Shown piece by piece: positions 25,428 through 35,581 of a stretch of 64,000 bases of DNA. This stretch comes from Streptomyces scabichelini (GTDB taxonomy: Bacteria; Actinomycetota; Actinomycetes; Streptomycetales; Streptomycetaceae). Numbering within the stretch: the stretch's first letter is position 1; each line of letters opens with the position of its first letter. A program made the translations under genes and the position numbers. The stretch lies in NCBI RefSeq assembly GCF_011045015.1, contig NZ_JAAKZY010000002.1, positions 62,001 to 126,000 on the forward strand, in the 5' to 3' direction. Below the pieces are notes generated by a model. That model saw only the letters and a list, made by a program, of their open reading frames with translations, was not told the origin of the DNA and did not search any database.

Positions 25428-26291
25428 TCAACCGGCCGTCTTGCCCGATGCGGTGAGTGCGGGGAGCCGGGAGGATCGGGAGGATGCGGAGCCGGGCTGA
25501 GGAGCCGCGGGCTCGGTGGTGGCCTCGCGGGGCGTGCTGTGGTGGTCCCTGTTCCGCTGGTTCGTCTTCCGCTGGTCCCTGTTCCGCCACAGCCACCCGA
25601 TGTCCCGTCCGAACGACCAGACCAGCGAGGCCAGGGCCAGGACGACCGTTGCGAAGGTCAGGACGTACGGCAGAACCCCTGCCCCCGCCACCAGCAGCGC
25701 GACCCCCTGCAGCGCCGCCACCGTCTTGCGGCCCGTGCTCGGGGGCAGGGCGGCGTTCAGCCACGGGAACACTCGGGCCGCGGCCACGAACGCGTAGCGC
25801 ATGATGCCGATCAGCAGGACCCACGGGCCGAGCGACGTGGCGACGTACACGCTCAGGACCAGGATCAGGAACGCGTCGACCTCCATGTCGAAGCGGGCGC
25901 CCAAGGCCGTCGAGGAGCCGGTGCGGCGGGCGACCTTGCCGTCGACCGCGTCGAGGATCAGGGCCACCGCGGTGAGGGCGACCAGGAGCGTGACCGGCGG
26001 CGGGCTCTGGAAGGAGTCCGCCACCAGGGCCGTCACGCCGCCGACGAGGATGGCCCGGCCCAGGGTGACGCGGTTCGCGGGGCCGAACGAGCGGGGCCGC
26101 GTGCGGTGCAGGGCGCGGGCGAGCACGGCCCAGGTGGCGAACGCGAACACCAGGCCCGTCAGCCAGCCCACAGGCCCCATGCCGATGGCCGTGCCGATCA
26201 CGGCCAGCAGGAGGAGCTGCACGCCCGCTCCCACCGCCGTCTCCTGCTGCACCTGCAAGAGCCTCGTGTCGTATGTGTTGTTCAGGGCCAC
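25428..26291 (-). CDS. CDP-alcohol phosphatidyltransferase
   Basis: The 287-residue membrane enzyme contains the complete family motif DG-x2-AR-x8-G-x3-D-x3-D in DAVDGKVARRTGSSTALGARFDMEVDA. It transfers a phosphatidyl or related group from a CDP-linked donor to an alcohol. About six hydrophobic segments are present, with a Ser/Arg-rich C-terminal tail. The GTG at 26291 has GGAGGA upstream. It is divergent from the dehydrogenase at 26462 (170 bp), so it may belong to the adjacent pterin-like cluster. The acceptor is unknown. Confidence 0.92.
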   Translation of the reverse strand: MALNNTYDTRLLQVQQETAVGAGVQLLLLAVIGTAIGMGPVGWLTGLVFAFATWAVLARALHRTRPRSFGPANRVTLGRAILVGGVTALVADSFQSPPPVTLLVALTAVALILDAVDGKVARRTGSSTALGARFDMEVDAFLILVLSVYVATSLGPWVLLIGIMRYAFVAAARVFPWLNAALPPSTGRKTVAALQGVALLVAGAGVLPYVLTFATVVLALASLVWSFGRDIGWLWRNRDQRKTNQRNRDHHSTPREATTEPAAPQPGSASSRSSRLPALTASGKTAG

Positions 26292-26461
26292 CGCACATCC
26301 TCCGGCCAGATGACAAAGTCGATCATTGCCGCTTACGTTGTCCGCGGCTTCGCAACGGTCGGTACGTGAACCGTCGCCGGATCGTTCAGCCGGACTCAGC
26401 AGGTTCACAGCCTGGGCACGACTCTGCGGGGCTTTGCAGCACGACTTTTCAGGAGGATGAG

Positions 26462-27460
26462 ATGCCGATGGACCGCGCAGCGCGCGCCTTCTGGGTGAGG
26501 TCACCCGGTCACGGCGAGGTCCGGGACGTCGGTCTGCCGAGCCCCGCCGAGGGCGAGGTTCTGGTGCGCACACTCTTCTCCGGAGTGAGCCGGGGGACGG
26601 AAACCCTCGTCTTCCGCGGTGGTGTGCCCGAGAGCCAGCGCACCGCGATGCGGGCGCCGTTCCAGGAGGGCGATTTCCCGGGACCGGTCAAGTACGGGTA
26701 TCTCAACGTCGGCCTGGTGGAGGAGGGACCCGCGTCGCTCGTGGGGCGTACGGTCTTCTGTCTCTATCCGCACCAGACCCGGTACGTCGTTCCGGCGAGC
26801 GCCGTGACGCCCGTGCCCGAGTCGGTGCCCGCCTCGCGTGCCGTCCTCGCCGGCACCGTGGAGACCGCGGTCAACGCCCTGTGGGACGCCGCACCGCTGA
26901 TCGGCGACCGGATCGCGGTGGTCGGCGCCGGGATGGTCGGCGCCAGTGTCGCCGCGCTGCTCGCCCGGTACCCCGCCGTCCGCGTCCAGCTGGTCGACGC
27001 CAACCCGGCGCGGGCGGAACTCGCCCGAGCGCTCGGCGTCGACTTCGCGCTCCCCGCGGACGCCGTCGGCGACTGCGACCTCGTCGTGCACGCCAGCGCC
27101 ACCGAGGCAGGTCTCACCCGCTCCCTGGAACTCCTCGCCCCGGAGGGGACCGTCCTCGAACTGAGCTGGTACGGCGACCGCCGGGTCAGCCTGCCGCTGG
27201 GGGAGGCCTTCCACTCCCGCCGCCTGGTCGTCCGCAGCAGCCAGGTGGGGACCGTGTCCCCGGCCAGGAGCTCCCGCCGTACGTACGCCGACCGGCTCGC
27301 CCTCGCGCTCGAACTGCTCGCCGACCCCGCCCTGGACGCGCTGATCACCGGCGCGTGCGCCTTCGAGGAACTGCCGGAGGCGATGGCCGGGCTCGCCTCG
27401 GGGGAAACACAGGCGCTGTGCCATCTCGTGCGGTACGACACCGGCGGGGCCTCGCACTGA
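26462..27460 (+). CDS. Medium-chain (zinc-type) dehydrogenase-like protein
   Basis: The 332-residue MDR-superfamily protein has an N-terminal GroES-like domain and a Rossmann domain with the dinucleotide motif VVGAGMVGASVA (about 153-164), then VDANPARAELARALG. The usual zinc-binding cysteines of alcohol dehydrogenases are not seen (the catalytic-site region reads SGVSRGTETLVF), so it is probably not a classical zinc alcohol dehydrogenase. The ATG at 26462 follows AGGAGG by five bases; ATG 26468 is an alternative. It precedes the PTPS-like gene by 246 bp and is likely to act in the same unknown pathway, reducing or epimerising a sugar or pterin side chain. Confidence 0.82.
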   Translation: MPMDRAARAFWVRSPGHGEVRDVGLPSPAEGEVLVRTLFSGVSRGTETLVFRGGVPESQRTAMRAPFQEGDFPGPVKYGYLNVGLVEEGPASLVGRTVFCLYPHQTRYVVPASAVTPVPESVPASRAVLAGTVETAVNALWDAAPLIGDRIAVVGAGMVGASVAALLARYPAVRVQLVDANPARAELARALGVDFALPADAVGDCDLVVHASATEAGLTRSLELLAPEGTVLELSWYGDRRVSLPLGEAFHSRRLVVRSSQVGTVSPARSSRRTYADRLALALELLADPALDALITGACAFEELPEAMAGLASGETQALCHLVRYDTGGASH

Positions 27461-27465
27461 CAATG

Positions 27466-27507
27466 GATACGGGCCCCGCTGAAAATCGATACGGGTCCCA
27501 CTGAAAA
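27466..27507. repeat. Two 20-bp direct repeats at 22-bp spacing, upstream of the PTPS-like operon
   Basis: GATACGGGCCCCGCTGAAAA at 27466-27485 and GATACGGGTCCCACTGAAAA at 27488-27507 differ at two bases. The 22-bp repeat distance is two helical turns, so two proteins could bind on one face. They lie just after the dehydrogenase stop, about 200 bp before the PTPS-like start. Regulatory function is inferred. Confidence 0.6.
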
Positions 27508-27628
27508 CACCGCTGGACCGGCACGGATCCGGTTCGGGACTACGCCGGGTGACCGGTCCACCGAACGACACGTCCTGGCGATGTGTCCGAATCAACAACG
27601 CGCAGAAACTTCCTCCCGTACGCCCTGA

Positions 27629-29225
<1,597 letters not shown>

Positions 29226-29229
<4 letters not shown>

Positions 29230-30170
29230 GCACGAGCATGACGCCGCCCGGGCGCGCGACGACCGCGGCTCCGGGCCACGAGGCGGGAACGATTCGGCTG
29301 GGTGACCGCAGGCGCGGCGCCGAGACGGAGGCCGACGACGTGACGAAGTACGCCCCCGAGTGGCTGGAGCTGCGCGAGGGCGCCGACTCCGTGGCGCGGG
29401 CGGCCGAGCTCCTCGATCCGCTGCGGATCCGGCTCGCGAACCTGCCGCAGGGGTCCACCGGGTTCGTGATCCACGACCTCGGCTGCGGCACCGGCTCCAT
29501 GGGCCGCTGGCTCGCGCCCCGCCTCGACGGCCCCCAGCACTGGGTCCTGCACGACCGCGACCCCTATCTGCTCCACTTTGCCGCCGTCGGCTCGCCCCGT
29601 TCGGCCGCCGACGGCAGCCGCGTCACCGTCGAGACGCAGCGTGGTGACGTGTCCCGGCTGACCTCGGACGCCCTGGCCGGTGCCTCGCTGGTGACGGCCT
29701 CCGCCCTGCTGGACGTGCTCACCGCCGACGAGATCGAGGCGCTCGCCGCGGCCTGCGCCGGAGCCGGCTGCCCGGCCCTGCTGACGCTCTCGGTGGTGGG
29801 GCGCGTCGAGCTGACCCCCGCCGATCCGCTGGACGCCGAGATCGGCGACGCGTTCAACGCCCATCAGCGCCGCGGCGACCTGCTCGGACCCGACGCGGTG
29901 ACGACGGCCTGCGACGCCTTCGCCCGGCACGGCGCGACGGTACGGGTGCATCCCAGCGCCTGGCGGCTCGGCCCCGACGACTCCGCGCTGACGGCGGAGT
30001 GGCTGCGGGGCTGGGTCGGCGCGGCCGTCGAGGAACGCCCCGAACTCGCCGAGCGCGCGGGCGCGTACCTGCGCGCGCGTCTCGCGGCGTGCGCCGCGGG
30101 GGAGCTGAGCGTGGTGGTCCATCACAGCGATCTGCTGGCACTCGCCCGGCCGACGGGGGGAGCGGCATGA
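29226..30170 (+). CDS. SAM-dependent class I methyltransferase
   Basis: The 314-residue protein has SAM motif I HDLGCGTGSMGRWLAPRL at about 83-100, motif II near LHDRDPYLL and a conserved mid-region LVTASALLDVLTADEIEAL. It is most similar by eye to small-molecule methyltransferases. The first 40 residues are polar and weakly conserved. ATGA overlaps join it to the glycosyltransferase before and the flippase-like gene after. Confidence 0.88.
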
Positions 30171-31996
30171 GCGCCCAGGCGGTGACAGCCGACGCGCAGC
30201 CACGCGCCGTCCTGGCCGACGTGACGACAGCGCGGACGGCCCGGGACGGCGGCGACGAGCAAGCGGTACGGGTGGCGGAGGCGCCGGTCACGGCGGGGCC
30301 GAGCGTGCCGGTCATGGCTGGGCCGACCGTGCCGGTCGCAGCGGGGCCGAGCGTGCCGGTCTTGGCTGGGGCGAGCGTGCCGGTCTTGGCTGGGCCGACC
30401 GTGCCGGTCATGGCAGGGGCGACTGCGCTGGCCAAGGCAGGTACGGCCGCGAGCCCTCGCACGGGCGCGAGCCCGGGTACGAGCTCCCGCACGGGCGCGA
30501 GCCCCGGTACGAGTCTTCGCTCGGGCGCGAGCCCCGGTATGAGCTCCCGCACGGGTCCAAACCCCGGTACGAGCCTTCGCACGGGCGCAAACCCCGGTAC
30601 GAGCCTTCGCACGGGCGCAAACCCCGATACGAGCCTTCACTCGGGCGCGAGCCCCAGTGCGAGCCCTCGCACCGACGCGAGCCCCGGTACGAGCTCCCGC
30701 ACGGGCGCAAACCCCAGTACGAGCCCTCGCTCGGGCGCGAGCCCCAGTAAGGGACCGGCGCGCCGCGCCCTCCGTGCCGTCCGAGCCCGTATCGACTCCC
30801 GAGCGCTCCGCACCCACCTCGGCACGATCGCGGGCGTCGCCATCCTCGGCGTACTCCTCTGGCGGCTCGGCACCGGTGTCTTCCTGGACGGGCTGCGCCG
30901 GATCGACGGCACCACACTGCTGGCGGCCCTCGGTATCGGCGTGGTCACCACCGTGTTCAGCGCTTGGCGCTGGTGCCTGGTGGCCAAGGGGCTGAAGATC
31001 CGGCTGCCGCTGGGGCCGGCCGTCGCGGACTACTACCGCTCCCTGTTTCTGAACGCGGCGCTGCCCGGCGGCGTACTCGGCGATGTGCACCGCGCCGTAC
31101 GGCACGGGCAGAGCGCCGGTGACCTCGGCAGGGGCGTCCGCGCGGTGGTCCTCGAACGGGTGGCGGGCCAGGTGGCGCTCATGGCCGTCGGCGGGGTCCT
31201 GCTCGCGACGCTGCCCTCACCGGTGCAGCCGCAGACCCGGCACCTCGTCGAGGCGTCCGCCATCGCGCTGGCGCTCGCCGGGATTGTCGCCGCCGTCGTC
31301 GCGATCCGGCTGCGGGGCTCGTCCGGCGGTTCGTCGCGTCGCATGCCCCGCCCCCTGCGCACCGCGCTCACCGAGGCGCGCCAAGGACTGGTGGCCCGCC
31401 ACACCTGGCCAGGTGTCGTCGTCTCGTCGGCCGTGGTGCTGGCGGGTCACCTCGTGATGTTCGTGCTCGCGGCCCGCGTCGGAGGATCCGACGCCTCGCC
31501 CGTCGTGCTGCTGCCCCTGGCGGTACTGGCCCTGCTCGCCATGGGACTGCCGCTGAACGTGGGCGGCTGGGGCCCGCGAGAGGGCGTCACCGCCTGGGCC
31601 TTCGGCGCCGCGGGGCTCGGCGCGAGCACGGGGCTGAGCGTCGCCGTCGTCTACGGAGTGCTCAGCTTCGTGGCGAGCCTGCCCGGCGTCGCCGTACTCG
31701 TCGCCCGGTGGGCCGCGGGCCTGCGGCACCCGCGACCCGAGTACGAGAAGGGCGTGCCGCAACGCGACAACGGCCACGTCCCGCGCTCACCACCGGCGGA
31801 CGGTCAGGGCCGGCTCCCCGCGTCGTCCTGCTCAACTCCCTTTTGCGTGGCATCCACAGCGCCCGGAGCATCCGTTGTCTCCGGCGTGAGGATCGAGAAA
31901 TACGAACCGAAGCAGTCCACCAGGCCCGCCAGCAGCTCCTTGCCTTTTTCGGCGGTAGCCAGCGAAGGACGGCCGATGACACCGGACTCCGTGTAA
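30167..31996 (+). CDS. Flippase-like/lysylphosphatidylglycerol-synthase-type membrane protein with repeat-rich N-terminus
   Basis: The 609-residue protein has about 195 residues of low-complexity N-terminus (two tandem repeat blocks), then a domain of about 320 residues with eight or so membrane segments. The domain has AAALGIGVVTTVFSAWRWCLVAKGLKI, YYRSLFLNAALPGGVLGDVHRAVRHG and the GLPLNVGGWGPREGVTAWAFGAAGLG signature of the LPG_synthase_TM/UPF0104 family. The soluble aminoacyltransferase domain is absent, so a lipid- or product-flipping role fits better than lysyl-PG synthesis. The last 65 codons run antisense into the creatininase-family gene (193-bp overlap). Start at ATG 30167 in an ATGA overlap with the methyltransferase. 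Confidence 0.85.
   Translation: MSAQAVTADAQPRAVLADVTTARTARDGGDEQAVRVAEAPVTAGPSVPVMAGPTVPVAAGPSVPVLAGASVPVLAGPTVPVMAGATALAKAGTAASPRTGASPGTSSRTGASPGTSLRSGASPGMSSRTGPNPGTSLRTGANPGTSLRTGANPDTSLHSGASPSASPRTDASPGTSSRTGANPSTSPRSGASPSKGPARRALRAVRARIDSRALRTHLGTIAGVAILGVLLWRLGTGVFLDGLRRIDGTTLLAALGIGVVTTVFSAWRWCLVAKGLKIRLPLGPAVADYYRSLFLNAALPGGVLGDVHRAVRHGQSAGDLGRGVRAVVLERVAGQVALMAVGGVLLATLPSPVQPQTRHLVEASAIALALAGIVAAVVAIRLRGSSGGSSRRMPRPLRTALTEARQGLVARHTWPGVVVSSAVVLAGHLVMFVLAARVGGSDASPVVLLPLAVLALLAMGLPLNVGGWGPREGVTAWAFGAAGLGASTGLSVAVVYGVLSFVASLPGVAVLVARWAAGLRHPRPEYEKGVPQRDNGHVPRSPPADGQGRLPASSCSTPFCVASTAPGASVVSGVRIEKYEPKQSTRPASSSLPFSAVASEGRPMTPDSV
30293..30748 (+). repeat. Two in-frame tandem repeats in the flippase-like gene
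   Basis: Positions 30293-30418 hold five 24-bp units encoding AGPSVPVM-like octapeptides. Positions 30464-30748 hold about nine and a half 30-bp units encoding GASPGTSSRT-like decapeptides. Units vary by a few bases. The encoded segments are disordered, Ser/Thr/Pro-rich and positively charged, and lie ahead of the first membrane segment, probably in the cytoplasm. Length polymorphism between strains is likely. Confidence 0.93.
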
Positions 31997-32616
31997 GCGG
32001 ACATATCGAGGGTGAGAAGATGCCGTCGGTCGTCGGCGAGGAAGTCGGAGGTCTCATAACCGGGACGCACCATTTCCGGATGAGCATGCAGCAGGATGGA
32101 CGTCTCCAATTCCCCCGCATGCATATCGCTGAGCAGCGAGGTCCGCACATCGGCCCGGACCCGCGCCTCCTCCCAGTCCTCCGCAGCCGGGAACAGCGCC
32201 ATGCGCGTCCCGCTCCCTGCGGATTCCTGCACCACATTGCCCAGTACGTAGTTCCCGCCATGTCCGTTGACCAGCACCAGGGCGTCGATGCCCGAGCGAC
32301 GAAGCGAGTCGGCTATGTCCCGTACCACCGCGTGGAGTGTCACCGCGGAAATACTGACCGTCCCAGGCCAGGCGGCATGTTCGTGCGAGCAGGCGATGGT
32401 CAGCGGAGGGAGGAGATGCACCGGATACGCGGCGGCGACCTCACGGGCGATGGTGCAGGCGATGACGGTGTCAGTGGTCAGCGGTAGAAAGGGCCCGTGT
32501 TGTTCGAAGCTGCCGATGGGAAGGACGGCGACGCCGGGCCGGCGCGCCCTCACGTCCTCCGTGGTGTCCAGAGGCAACAGGCCGGAGGTGGTCAGCTGTG
32601 TTCCCGAACCGCTCAT
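31804..32616 (-). CDS. Creatininase-family amidohydrolase (candidate FAPy deformylase)
   Basis: The 270-residue protein shows the family metal site: SFEQHGPFLPLTTDT (Glu38, His40, Asp49), then SHEH (77-80), VNGHGGN (116-122) and DMHAGELETS (165-174). The family includes creatininase, the mycofactocin peptidase MftE and the archaeal deformylase ArfB. Divergence from a FAPy-type GTP cyclohydrolase II (66 bp between starts) makes ArfB-like deformylation the best guess. ATG at 32616 follows GAAAGG. Its C-terminal 64 codons overlap the convergent flippase-like gene. Confidence 0.88.
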   Translation of the reverse strand: MSGSGTQLTTSGLLPLDTTEDVRARRPGVAVLPIGSFEQHGPFLPLTTDTVIACTIAREVAAAYPVHLLPPLTIACSHEHAAWPGTVSISAVTLHAVVRDIADSLRRSGIDALVLVNGHGGNYVLGNVVQESAGSGTRMALFPAAEDWEEARVRADVRTSLLSDMHAGELETSILLHAHPEMVRPGYETSDFLADDRRHLLTLDMSAYTESGVIGRPSLATAEKGKELLAGLVDCFGSYFSILTPETTDAPGAVDATQKGVEQDDAGSRP

Positions 32617-32681
32617 GTTGTTAAGGCCTTTCGTTCCGTAGGCACCGACGAGAGCAGGCTAACGCGGCAACGGCAGATTGG

Positions 32682-33368
32682 ATGCAGAAAGAAATGAAGG
32701 AAAGCAAAGGCGTGCTCGGTCGAAGTGCCCGCCCCAAGACAGATGTACAGTCGGGTGTCCAGCGTGTGGTGGATCTCCAACTGCACACCGTGTACGGAGA
32801 TTTCTTCGCCGTCGGCTATTTGGACCTCGAACGCGGGGATGAACAAGTGGCCCTCATATACGGCGATATCGAGGGAACGGAGGACACGCTCACCCGACTG
32901 CATTCGGAGTGCCTCACCGGAGACGCCTTCGGGTCCACGCACTGCGAGTGCGGTGACCAGTTGTCGACCGCCCTGCGCACCATCGTGGCGGAAGGCCGCG
33001 GCATTCTCCTCTACCTCCGCGGCCACGAGGGCAGAGGAATCGGCCTGCTCGCGAAACTGCAGGCCATGAAGCTTCAGTCGGAGGGCCTGGACACGGTCGA
33101 GGCGAACCTCGCCCTCGGTCTCCCCGTGGACGCCCGCGACTACGGCGTCGCCGCGGACATGCTGCACGACCTCGGCGTGCCCTCCGTACGTCTGCTCTCC
33201 AACAACCCGCGCAAGAGCGAGGCCCTGCGGCACCACGGCATCGAAGTCGCCGAGCACGTCCCGCTGTTGATACCGCCGCGCGAGCAGAACATCAGCTATC
33301 TGCGGACGAAGCGGGAGCGCATGGACCACCACCTGCCGCATCTGGATGCGGTGATCCACTGGTCCTGA
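32682..33368 (+). CDS. GTP cyclohydrolase II paralogue with Tyr-to-Met active-site change
   Basis: The protein has 228 residues from the ATG used; ATG 32694 and GTG 32712 are alternatives, since no strong ribosome site decides. The zinc ligands are Cys77, Cys88 and Cys90 (HSECLTGDAFGSTHCECG), the GTP loop LRGHEGRGIG and the arginine of DARDYG are intact. In KIRAYALQ of E. coli RibA, Tyr105 acts late in the reaction; here the segment is KLQAMKLQ with Met129 (codon 33066-33068). From memory, this substitution in S. coelicolor SCO6655 stops the reaction at the formylated pyrimidine FAPy. The enzyme is therefore likely to serve this cluster rather than riboflavin synthesis; no other rib genes are nearby. 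Confidence 0.93.
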   Translation: MQKEMKESKGVLGRSARPKTDVQSGVQRVVDLQLHTVYGDFFAVGYLDLERGDEQVALIYGDIEGTEDTLTRLHSECLTGDAFGSTHCECGDQLSTALRTIVAEGRGILLYLRGHEGRGIGLLAKLQAMKLQSEGLDTVEANLALGLPVDARDYGVAADMLHDLGVPSVRLLSNNPRKSEALRHHGIEVAEHVPLLIPPREQNISYLRTKRERMDHHLPHLDAVIHWS

Positions 33369-33458
33369 ACGCCGCTCGCCGGTCTTGAGCGAGGTCCGCG
33401 TCACCCGGACGTGCGGCCTGGGGGGTGCGGCGGCCCGGATCCTGGAAAGGAACAAGGG

Positions 33459-34430
33459 ATGACAGACGACGTCCTTTACCTCTCCGGACACCAGGTGACG
33501 GAGCTGCTGGACACCGACGCGGCCATCGCGTCCCAGCGCGCGGCCTTCACCGCGCTCGGCGACGGCACCGCCGACCTGCCCGGGAAGATCATGCATCCGA
33601 GCGGGTTCGACGACAGTGTCATGTTCGCGTATGTCGCGCGGCTGTCCGCGGACACCGGGGCCGTCGCCAAGATCGGCAGCGTGAATCCGGGCAACGCGAC
33701 GGCCGGGCTGCCGACCGTGCACGCGGTGATCAACGCGCTCGATCCGGTCACCGGGCGGCTCGTCGCCGTGATGGACGGCACGGCGGTGACGACGCTGCGT
33801 ACGGCCGCGGGCAGCGCTGTGGCCTTCGACGCGCTGGCGGGCGCCGACAGCACGGAGCTGGGCCTCCTCGGCTCCGGCACACAGGCGCTCGCCCATGCGC
33901 GGGCGGTGGCCCGGGTGCGGCACCTGGAGGCCGTACGCGTGTGGAGTCCGACCCCCGGCAGGCGGGCGCGGGCGGCACAGCGTCTTGCGGCCGAACTCGG
34001 CGTCGCCGCGAAAGCCGTCGACTCGGCCGAGGAGGCGGTGGCCGGGCTGCCCATGGTCGCGGCCTGCACGCTCAGCAGCACGCCTGTGGTCCGTGGCGAG
34101 TGGCTCGCTCCGGGGTGCACGGTGGTGAGCGTGGGGTCCTTCGAGCCGACACGCAGTGAGGTCGACGCCGATGTCGTACGGCGGGCCGCGGCGGTGGTCG
34201 TCGACGATCCGGACACCGCGGCGGGCCACGCGGGACCCGTGGTGGACGCGTTGCGCCACGGGCTGCTCACCACGGAGGACCTGATTCCGCTCGGCGGTGT
34301 GCTCACGGGCCGGTACCGCGGACGTACGAGCCCCGACGACATCGTCTACTACAACAGCGTCGGGCTCGGCATCCAGGACGCCGCCGCGGCCTGGGCCGTG
34401 ATCGACGCCGCCAGGGGGGCAGGCCTGTGA
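33459..34430 (+). CDS. Ornithine cyclodeaminase/mu-crystallin-family protein
   Basis: The 323-residue NAD(P)-dependent protein has AKIGSVNPGNATAGLPTVHA and the substrate-side region ending GTAVTTLRTAAGSAVA, then the Rossmann motif GLLGSGTQALAHARA. The C-terminus YYNSVGLGIQDAAAAWAVIDAA is a family hallmark. Members cyclise ornithine or lysine or reduce imines such as piperideine-carboxylate. ATG after GGAAAGGAACAAGG. Its stop overlaps the next GTG by four bases; with the FAD oxidase and saccharopine-dehydrogenase-like gene it forms an operon probably acting on lysine, proline or pipecolate-type compounds. Confidence 0.9.
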   Translation: MTDDVLYLSGHQVTELLDTDAAIASQRAAFTALGDGTADLPGKIMHPSGFDDSVMFAYVARLSADTGAVAKIGSVNPGNATAGLPTVHAVINALDPVTGRLVAVMDGTAVTTLRTAAGSAVAFDALAGADSTELGLLGSGTQALAHARAVARVRHLEAVRVWSPTPGRRARAAQRLAAELGVAAKAVDSAEEAVAGLPMVAACTLSSTPVVRGEWLAPGCTVVSVGSFEPTRSEVDADVVRRAAAVVVDDPDTAAGHAGPVVDALRHGLLTTEDLIPLGGVLTGRYRGRTSPDDIVYYNSVGLGIQDAAAAWAVIDAARGAGL

Positions 34431-35581
34431 GCGGTGTACCGGCGCGGGCGGGCGTCGTCGTCATCGGCGGCGGGGTGATGGGCACGAGCATCGCGTACCA
34501 GCTGGCGCGGGCCGGAGTGCGCGACGTGGTGCTGGTCGAGCGGGACGAACTCGCCTCCGGGTCCACCTCGCGGGCCGCGGGCGGGGTCCGGGCACAGTTC
34601 TCCGACGAGCTCAACATCCAGCTGGGCGCGCGAAGCCTGGAGGCGTTCGCCCGCTTCGGCGACGAGACGGGCCACGACATCGGGCTGCACCAGGTGGGCT
34701 ATCTCTTCCTCCTGTCGACGCCGGAGGAAGTCGCGGCGTTCGAGGCAGGCGTCCGGCTGCAGAACGAACTGGGCGTGCCCAGCCGCATGATCGACCCGGC
34801 CGAGGCGCGACGCCTCTCGCCGCTGATCACCACCGACGGACTGCTGGCCGCCGCGTTCTCCCCGGACGACGGGCACTGCACACCCGAGGCCGTGGTGCAC
34901 GGGTACGCGGCCGCCGCCCGCCGCCACGGCGCGACGGTGGTGCGGCACTGCGAGGTCACCGGCATCGAGACGCAGGGTGACGAGATCACGGCGGTGGCCA
35001 CCGACCGCGGCCGTATCGCCACCCCGGCCGTGGTGTGCGCGGCGGGCGCCTGGTCACGGGCCGTCGGCGCGATGGCCGGCGTCGACCTCCCGGTCGAGCC
35101 GCTGCGCCGCCAGATCGCCATCACCGAACCGGTCCCGGACCTGCCGCCGGACCTGCCCATGACGATCGACTTCACCAGCAGCCTGTACTTCCACACCGAG
35201 GGCCCCGGCCTCCTCGTCGGCATGTCCGACCCCGACGAGACACCCGGCTTCGCGACCGGGACGCACGACCGCTGGATCCCCCGCCTGGCCGAGGCGATGG
35301 AGCGGCGCGCCCCCGCCCTGCTCGACCTGCGCAGAACGGGCGGCTGGGCGGGCCTGTACGAGATCACTCCGGACCACAACGCGCTGATCGGCGAGGCGAG
35401 TTCACCGTCCCGCTTCCTGTACGCGACCGGGTTCTCCGGGCACGGGTTCCTCCAGGGACCCGCCGTGGGGGAGGTCGTCCGCGATCTCTTCCTGGGGCAT
35501 GATCCCTTCGTCGACATCACCCCGCTGCGGGCCGAACGGTTCGCCGCCGACGCCCTGCGACCGGAGGTCAACTGCGTATGA
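34427..35581 (+). CDS. FAD-dependent oxidoreductase, DAO (glycine/sarcosine oxidase) family
   Basis: The 384-residue protein has an N-terminal FAD-binding Rossmann motif VVIGGGVMGTSIAYQLARAG, then VLVERDELASGSTSRAAGGVR and the C-terminal FAD contact FLYATGFSGHGFLQGPAVGE. It probably oxidises an amine or imino acid. GTG start and stop both sit in four-base overlaps with the neighbours. Confidence 0.92.
   Translation: MSGVPARAGVVVIGGGVMGTSIAYQLARAGVRDVVLVERDELASGSTSRAAGGVRAQFSDELNIQLGARSLEAFARFGDETGHDIGLHQVGYLFLLSTPEEVAAFEAGVRLQNELGVPSRMIDPAEARRLSPLITTDGLLAAAFSPDDGHCTPEAVVHGYAAAARRHGATVVRHCEVTGIETQGDEITAVATDRGRIATPAVVCAAGAWSRAVGAMAGVDLPVEPLRRQIAITEPVPDLPPDLPMTIDFTSSLYFHTEGPGLLVGMSDPDETPGFATGTHDRWIPRLAEAMERRAPALLDLRRTGGWAGLYEITPDHNALIGEASSPSRFLYATGFSGHGFLQGPAVGEVVRDLFLGHDPFVDITPLRAERFAADALRPEVNCV

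Noticed and set aside
32682..33368. Calling the GTP cyclohydrolase II the riboflavin gene ribA
   Set aside because: The Tyr-to-Met change and the absence of other rib genes nearby argue for a paralogue with another product.
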